A stretch of 47,759 nt of DNA from Clostridia bacterium. GTDB lineage: Bacteria; Bacillota; Clostridia; Christensenellales; Aristaeellaceae. The DNA lies in NCBI GenBank assembly GCA_017395685.1, contig JAFQOD010000079.1, positions 1 through 47,759 on the forward strand. The letters run 5' to 3'. Both the position numbers and the translations under genes were made by a program. The notes under the pieces are model-generated. The model searched no databases, was not told the origin of the DNA, and saw only the letters and a program-made list of their open reading frames with translations. Position 1 is the first letter of the stretch. Each line of letters opens with the position of its first letter. Below, piece after piece: positions 43,705 through 47,759 of the stretch.

Positions 43705-43781
43705 TGGCGCGCCCCACAGGATTCGAACCTGTGACCTTTTGATTCGTAGTCAAACACTCTATCCGGCTGAGCTAGGGGCGC
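43705..43781 (-). tRNA. tRNA-Arg (anticodon ACG), island integration site
   Basis: A 77-nt tRNA: acceptor GCGCCCC pairs with GGGGCGC, D-arm AGCTCAGCCGGATAGAGT, anticodon loop CTACGAA (anticodon ACG), T-arm GTTCGAATCC and an encoded CCA. It reads CGU and related codons after A34 modification. Its 3' 48 bp (43705-43752) are the right copy of the attachment repeat. The gene is intact because the element restores its 3' end. Confidence 0.97.
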
Positions 43782-43879
43782 TCATTGCCGCTCTTCTCAC
43801 GCGGCTTGTACATAATACCACAACCATTTCGAAAATGCAAGTACTTTTTTTAAATTTTTCCGCTTTTTTTCAAAAATAA

Positions 43880-43921
43880 TTGTCCTTTCCCTGGCTATTC
43901 GTTTGCCAGGAAAAGGACAAT
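43880..43921 (-). terminator. Terminator of degV
   Basis: Long imperfect stem TTGTCCTTTTCCTGGC with GCCAGGGAAAGGACAA on the minus strand, followed by TTATTTTTG. Confidence 0.8.
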
Positions 43922-43924
43922 TCC

Positions 43925-44767
43925 TTATTTTGTCAAAAACAACACGCCCAAAGTGCCGGGGCCGCAATGGCAGGAAATCGTGCATCCGGCATTGGTTTCA
44001 TAAATTTCTTTGAAATTGCCGTATTTTTCCAATGCTTCCCGGGCAGCCTGCACCGCTTCTTCATCTACCGGAGTATGGGTGATGAATACCCGATCGTTTC
44101 TTACATCCTTCCGGTCCTTCAGCACCTCTTTGACATACTTTTCCACACACTTGGAAAAATTGCCGCGATACTTATCTACCATGCCCATAGATCCGTCTTT
44201 CACAGCGATGCAGGGCTTGATCTTAAGCAGTTTACCGCCAAGGGCGATCACTGCAGAGCATCTGCCGCCTTTCTGCATATAATCAAGCCGATCCAGAATG
44301 AAGCTGGCATCCACCCGATTCCGCATGGAAATCAGATGGCTTTTAATCTCTACACCGCTCATTCCTTTTTCAGCCAACTGGGCAGCCTCAATGACAAGAT
44401 GCCCCTGGCCGGTAGAAAGATTCATGCTGTCCACCACATATACATTATTGAAATTAGCGGCGGCAATAGATGCATTCTGATAACAGGAAGAAAAATTGGA
44501 ACCGATGTTGATATGAACAACGGCATCGTATTTTTCAGCGAGATCAGAAAAAAGTACCCTGTAGTCTTCTACATTGACGGCAGATGTGCTGCAAAGCGCC
44601 CCGCCGCCATCCACATGGCGGAAAATATCATCTGGCTTGATGTCAATGCCATCCCGATACATCTTTCCATCCATAATCACCGTGAGGGGCACAGTGGTGA
44701 TATGATATCTCTCCAGCAGCTCTTTGGATAAGTCGCACGTACTGTCAGAAGTAATCTTTATGTTCAT
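43925..44767 (-). CDS. degV: DegV-family fatty-acid-binding protein
   Basis: A 280-aa DegV protein. Members bind a fatty acid and in some Firmicutes serve as FakB, presenting it to the kinase FakA. Family points: ITSDSTCDLSKELLERY at the N-terminus, GALCSTSAVN near 55-65 (usual TSQPS-like region), NIGSNFSSCYQNA near 85-97, LDYMQKGGRCSA near 163-174 and the final CHCGPGTLG. FakA is not in the window. It has its own promoter and terminator and is the first backbone gene right of the island. Confidence 0.9.
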   Translation of the reverse strand: MNIKITSDSTCDLSKELLERYHITTVPLTVIMDGKMYRDGIDIKPDDIFRHVDGGGALCSTSAVNVEDYRVLFSDLAEKYDAVVHINIGSNFSSCYQNASIAAANFNNVYVVDSMNLSTGQGHLVIEAAQLAEKGMSGVEIKSHLISMRNRVDASFILDRLDYMQKGGRCSAVIALGGKLLKIKPCIAVKDGSMGMVDKYRGNFSKCVEKYVKEVLKDRKDVRNDRVFITHTPVDEEAVQAAREALEKYGNFKEIYETNAGCTISCHCGPGTLGVLFLTK

Positions 44768-44805
44768 TTCTTTCTCCTCATTACATTAATCTTAATGCGT
44801 ATCTA

Positions 44806-44834
44806 ATTATATCACACGCAAACATGCAGATCAA
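44806..44834 (-). promoter_or_regulatory. Sigma-A promoter of degV
   Basis: Minus-strand TTGATC (44834-44829), a 17-bp spacer and TATAAT (44811-44806), 38 bp before the ATG. Confidence 0.7.
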
Positions 44835-44873
44835 GATCAGTGGATTGCTGTAAATATTTTTTCCATGATCGGC

Positions 44874-45638
44874 TCATTTCATTTCAAGCAGCCGTTTCAT
44901 CTTTTCTATTGTTTCTGTTCCGGCAGAAGTCTGAAATAAAACGCTTCCTATCGAGCCTTCCGGTGCCAGCAGATTCACTTCCTGCAGTCGGCGGATCAAT
45001 TGTCTGACAGTGCCCAGATTGCCGTCAATAAGTGCCGCATCCGGAAAATGCTGCTGTATGGCATCCCTGAGGAATACATAATGGGTACATCCAAGCACAA
45101 TTGCCTCTACCGGCTGATCCCGGTAAGGAAGAAAGAGTTTCTTTAGATACTCATTCAGCCTCTCCCCATCCATTTCGCCGTTTTCTGCAAATTCCATAAG
45201 TCCAGGACAGGGCAGCGATACCACGCCCTCCCCATACAATGAAACCAGATGCGCATATTTTTCACCCGCTATCGTGCCTGGCGTCGCGAGAGATAGCACA
45301 ATGCCTTTTTTTCGTATCAGCGAAGCCGGTTTCAGGGCAGGCTCCATCCCGATGATGGGTAGATCATATTTTCCCCTCAGATATGCCGCTGCTGCACTGG
45401 TGGCTGTATTACAGGCAATCACAATTGCCTTTACATGCTGATCAAGAAGCCTTTTGACCACATTTTCAGATAGCGAAACCACAGTTTCTCTGGGCTTTGT
45501 GCCGTAAGGGGCATTACCGGTATCACCATAGAAGATGAATTTTTCATCAGGCAGCAGCTTTACAGCTTCCCTGAGCACGCTGATCCCGCCTACGCCGCTA
45601 TCAAAAATACCAATGGGAGCATTTTTGTGTTCATCCAT
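44874..45638 (-). CDS. murI: Glutamate racemase
   Basis: Interconverts L- and D-glutamate for peptidoglycan. The 254-aa protein has IGIFDSGVGGISVL with D13, the catalytic cysteines C76 in ACNTAT and C184 in LGCTHY, and FYGDTGNAPYG near 36-46. Length is normal. A sigma-A promoter lies 34 bp upstream. It stands alone between degV and spoIIP. Confidence 0.96.
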   Translation of the reverse strand: MDEHKNAPIGIFDSGVGGISVLREAVKLLPDEKFIFYGDTGNAPYGTKPRETVVSLSENVVKRLLDQHVKAIVIACNTATSAAAAYLRGKYDLPIIGMEPALKPASLIRKKGIVLSLATPGTIAGEKYAHLVSLYGEGVVSLPCPGLMEFAENGEMDGERLNEYLKKLFLPYRDQPVEAIVLGCTHYVFLRDAIQQHFPDAALIDGNLGTVRQLIRRLQEVNLLAPEGSIGSVLFQTSAGTETIEKMKRLLEMK

Positions 45639-45671
45639 CTGTTTCCTTCTCCTGTATGAAAGGTCTGTATC

Positions 45672-45700
45672 AGTATATCACAAATATCATTTCCATGCAA
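45672..45700 (-). promoter_or_regulatory. Sigma-A promoter of murI
   Basis: Minus-strand TTGCAT (45700-45695), a 17-bp spacer and TATACT (45677-45672). Confidence 0.65.
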
Positions 45701-45701
45701 T

Positions 45702-46544
45702 TCATTTCAATGTGTCCAGATAGACACAGATGGCATGAGCAAGATACGGAACTGTGTGCAGCATTTCCGATAGTGTATTCTGATTATTACCTGCTTCAAT
45801 CAAAATAGACGGCATCGCCGCATGCTGATTATATCTGCCGCTTTTATATTTTATCCCGCGGCTCAGGCCTGTTGCCTGATCATTCAGCGCATCGGAAATA
45901 ATCTGGGCTGCTTTTGCATTTGCTTCCCAGTCAGGCTTTTCGTCAAATCCGGTTCCCGTTCCTTTACCGATAAGAAAAAGAAAGCGGCCGAGGTTTTCTC
46001 CCTTCTTTTCAATGGTATTCGGGCCATTGTTCTCTGAATAAGAATCACGATGCAGATCGATATACAGATCATATCCCACTTTTGCAGCTTCTTCCAATCC
46101 TTTGAGTGAACGAGAATATGCGGATGATAATTTGGGCATTTCATAATCACTTAAATCATGCATTACCTCTATCCCCGCATTTTCAAGTGCCTTCCTTAAT
46201 TCCGATCCCAGCCGTACCACACTATAGTTGCTATCAGCCGTCCGCCATTTTTCTGTTTCTTTGTATTCATTTCCATCCCGAGTATCATATGCTTCATGGG
46301 TATGTGTATGGTAAATATATACTTTGAATTTTCTTTCTTCAGCTGCATGAACAGCAATTACTTCTATATGGAAAGAGGACGGATTTGGCTGTTCTTCGAA
46401 CAAATTGATATGGATTTCCTGCGCTGATGCAGAATAAGCCAAACTCCATATAATGCTGAAAATGAAGGCAGCACACAAACATACTGCCGCTCTTTTTATT
46501 CTTCCCGAAAAATTCATATCATCACCCGGATCTAATCTATGCAT
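45702..46544 (-). CDS. spoIIP: Stage II sporulation protein P (SpoIIP) amidase
   Basis: Membrane-anchored N-acetylmuramoyl-L-alanine amidase that works with SpoIID and SpoIIM in engulfment. With the ATG at 46544 it is 280 aa. A signal-anchor helix (RAAVCLCAAFIFSIIWSLAY) is followed by the catalytic domain with IYHTHTHEAYD, YDLYIDLHRDSY, RGIKYKSGRYNQ and SILIEAGNNQNTL, the metal-binding pattern of the family. It is shorter than Bacillus SpoIIP. The start overlaps the gpr stop (TGATG). An alternative ATG at 46517 gives MNFSGRIKRAA. Gene order gpr-spoIIP is the conserved one in spore formers. Confidence 0.9.
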   Translation of the reverse strand: MHRLDPGDDMNFSGRIKRAAVCLCAAFIFSIIWSLAYSASAQEIHINLFEEQPNPSSFHIEVIAVHAAEERKFKVYIYHTHTHEAYDTRDGNEYKETEKWRTADSNYSVVRLGSELRKALENAGIEVMHDLSDYEMPKLSSAYSRSLKGLEEAAKVGYDLYIDLHRDSYSENNGPNTIEKKGENLGRFLFLIGKGTGTGFDEKPDWEANAKAAQIISDALNDQATGLSRGIKYKSGRYNQHAAMPSILIEAGNNQNTLSEMLHTVPYLAHAICVYLDTLK

Positions 46545-47473
46545 CAAACAAGATGATCATTCGAAAGAATAGCAATTTCTTCGTCGGTCAACCGCTCATG
46601 CAACGCTTTATTGATCCCGTCTGCGATGATTCTGCCCACTCTTCCTACCAGATCATCCACTTCCCTGGGAGTGACCACCAGATCCCCCATGCCATCATCT
46701 GCCACTCTCCGGATTAATACATCGATCGCCGATTGATGCTCATCCTCATTCATACCAATATCCTTCATCATCATAGCAAGAGCGTCCCTGGCAATCACTG
46801 AGGCATATACTACCATTGGCACACCAATAGCAATTACCGGTACGCCAAGTGTCTCTCTATTCAGCCCCTGCCGATGATTGCCCACGCCGCTTCCAGGGCG
46901 TATTCCGGTATCGGTAATCTGAATTGTGGAGCAGATTCGGCTGCATTCTCTGGCCGCCAGTGCGTCAATTGCGATTACTGCAGATGGGTGTATCTTTTCT
47001 ACGATACCATGTACCATTTCAGCCGTTTCAATGCCTGTAATTCCCAATACTCCCGGTGCAACTGCACATACGCTTCTTAACTTTCCCTTAAGTCCCGGCA
47101 TGGCAATTTCACTCATGTGCCTGGTAACCATCAGATGATCTAAAACACGGCTGCCCAGTGCATCGGCAGTAATATGGCGATTCCCCAAACCAATGATAAG
47201 AATATCGCCTTCAGCCGGTATCATATGTCTGATCGTTTCCGCCAGGATCCTTACCAGTTCTTTCCGTTCACCAGTTTCCTGATATAAAAGGTTCGGATAT
47301 GTCAAAGTGATGTATTTCCCGCAGTCCTTCATCAAAATTTTTGCAGCTTCTTTTGTTTCCACATGCACATGGATTTCTTCTATTTTTCCATGCTGAAATA
47401 TGTAAGAGGATACGCCGCTTTTTTTATTCAGGAATTCCCGGCTCTCCATTGCCAAATCAGTTCTGATCTGCAT
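46544..47473 (-). CDS. gpr: Germination protease (GPR)
   Basis: Endoprotease that degrades small acid-soluble spore proteins at germination. With the ATG at 47473 it is 309 aa and starts MQIRTDLAMESREF, the usual family beginning; GGAGGG lies 6 nt upstream. An in-frame ATG at 47491 is rejected for that reason. Conserved stretches are LIIGLGNRHITADALGSR, APGVLGITGIET, VIAIDALAARE, QITDTGIRPGSGVGN and GVPMVVYAS. Presence of gpr with spoIIP is strong evidence of a spore-forming host. Confidence 0.96.
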   Translation of the reverse strand: MQIRTDLAMESREFLNKKSGVSSYIFQHGKIEEIHVHVETKEAAKILMKDCGKYITLTYPNLLYQETGERKELVRILAETIRHMIPAEGDILIIGLGNRHITADALGSRVLDHLMVTRHMSEIAMPGLKGKLRSVCAVAPGVLGITGIETAEMVHGIVEKIHPSAVIAIDALAARECSRICSTIQITDTGIRPGSGVGNHRQGLNRETLGVPVIAIGVPMVVYASVIARDALAMMMKDIGMNEDEHQSAIDVLIRRVADDGMGDLVVTPREVDDLVGRVGRIIADGINKALHERLTDEEIAILSNDHLV

Positions 47474-47575
47474 CTCTATCCCTCCAATCATTTTTATTCT
47501 TTCTCTGATCCTTTCAATTATTCATTTTCAAGGCTGGAGAGTATAGCGTATTCTTTTGCTGAACGAATTTGGCAA

Positions 47576-47606
47576 GAAAAAACCGCTGAAGTTTCCTTCA
47601 GCGGTT
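47576..47606 (-). terminator. Terminator of tuf
   Basis: Perfect 11-bp stem AACCGCTGAAG/CTTCAGCGGTT with loop GAAA on the minus strand, followed by TTTTTTCTT. Confidence 0.9.
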
Positions 47607-47623
47607 GAAAATTCAGTTATGAA

Positions 47624-47759
47624 TTATTCGGCGATACGGGCCACAGCGCCGGCGCCCACGGTACGGCCGCCTTCACGGATAGCGAAGCGGAGACCCTGTT
47701 CGATGGCGATGGGGGTGATGATTTCTACTTCCATTTCCACGTTGTCACCGGGCATTACC
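47624..47759 (-). CDS. tuf: Elongation factor Tu, C-terminal end (partial)
   Basis: Only the last 44 codons lie in the window. They read [29 protein letters not shown] and [13 protein letters not shown], the unmistakable end of EF-Tu, which delivers aminoacyl-tRNA to the ribosome. The 5' end is beyond the right edge. A strong terminator follows the stop. Confidence 0.97.
   Translation of the reverse strand, partial: VMPGDNVEMEVEIITPIAIEQGLRFAIREGGRTVGAGAVARIAE

Larger units (their letters stand above)
22728..43752. mobile_element. About 21-kb integrated genomic island in tRNA-Arg(ACG)
   Basis: The region is bounded by the 48-bp direct repeat, with a tyrosine recombinase adjacent to the intact tRNA copy and phage-type genes near both ends. 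The cargo comprises peptide/D-amino-acid, mannoside, fucoside and sugar-isomerisation genes with two regulators. I see no relaxase, coupling protein, conjugation or phage structural genes, so it is not self-transmissible on the evidence here. It may be a satellite, a mobilisable island or the remnant of a larger element. Several cargo genes are broken. Confidence 0.82.

Noticed and set aside
22728-43752. CRISPR array, conjugation module or phage structural genes on the island
   Set aside because: Looked for and not seen; no regularly spaced repeats, relaxase, coupling protein, terminase or capsid-like sequences.

Overview
The window reads as chromosome of a spore-forming Clostridia-type Firmicute, probably from a gut. 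Gpr, SpoIIP and a Spo0A-family protein point to sporulation. LuxS, DegV, HelD, an AzlCD exporter and Gram-positive-style ribosome binding sites and sigma-A promoters (most with 17-bp spacers) fit the phylum. I cannot name a genus.

Left backbone (1-22.7 kb). An azlC-azlD-M28 peptidase operon and a tdh-kbl threonine-to-glycine operon run leftward. Two tRNA-Ser genes with their own promoter and terminator follow. Rightward come an unusual PlsC-type acyltransferase with a zinc ribbon, a SWIM/SNF2 helicase, a membrane-anchored propeller-like protein overlapping hemW, a secreted five-SH3b protein, HelD overlapping an acyl-carrier-like protein without the usual serine, an unrecognised 404-aa protein, and a LysM protein. 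Leftward again are a two-part ThrE-type exporter overlapping a Spo0A-like gene, a YhhN membrane protein and luxS. A dihydrodipicolinate-reductase-like dehydrogenase closes this part.

Genomic island (about 22.73-43.75 kb). A 48-bp perfect direct repeat (22727-22774 and 43705-43752) marks the ends. The right copy is the 3' part of an intact tRNA-Arg(ACG). The left copy is a tRNA stump. A tyrosine recombinase lies just inside the intact tRNA, the classic layout of an element integrated into a tRNA gene. Phage-type genes lie near both ends. The cargo is (a) a peptide/D-amino-acid set (S58 peptidase, D-amino acid aminotransferase, M55 D-aminopeptidase), (b) a mannoside operon (two permeases, binding protein, GH130 phosphorylase, GH38 alpha-mannosidase) divergent from a LacI-type regulator, (c) remains of a fucoside unit (GH29 and a truncated permease), and (d) an AraC-controlled operon (TIM-barrel isomerase, Gfo/Idh/MocA oxidoreductase, aldo-keto-reductase-like protein). 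GH38, GH130 and GH29 together suggest foraging on host-type N-glycans. Several cargo genes carry frameshifts, nonsense codons or truncations while the backbone genes look intact, so the island seems to be partly decaying around a preserved mannoside operon.

Right backbone (43.7-47.8 kb). After tRNA-Arg come degV, murI, a gpr-spoIIP sporulation pair and the 3' end of tuf, all leftward.
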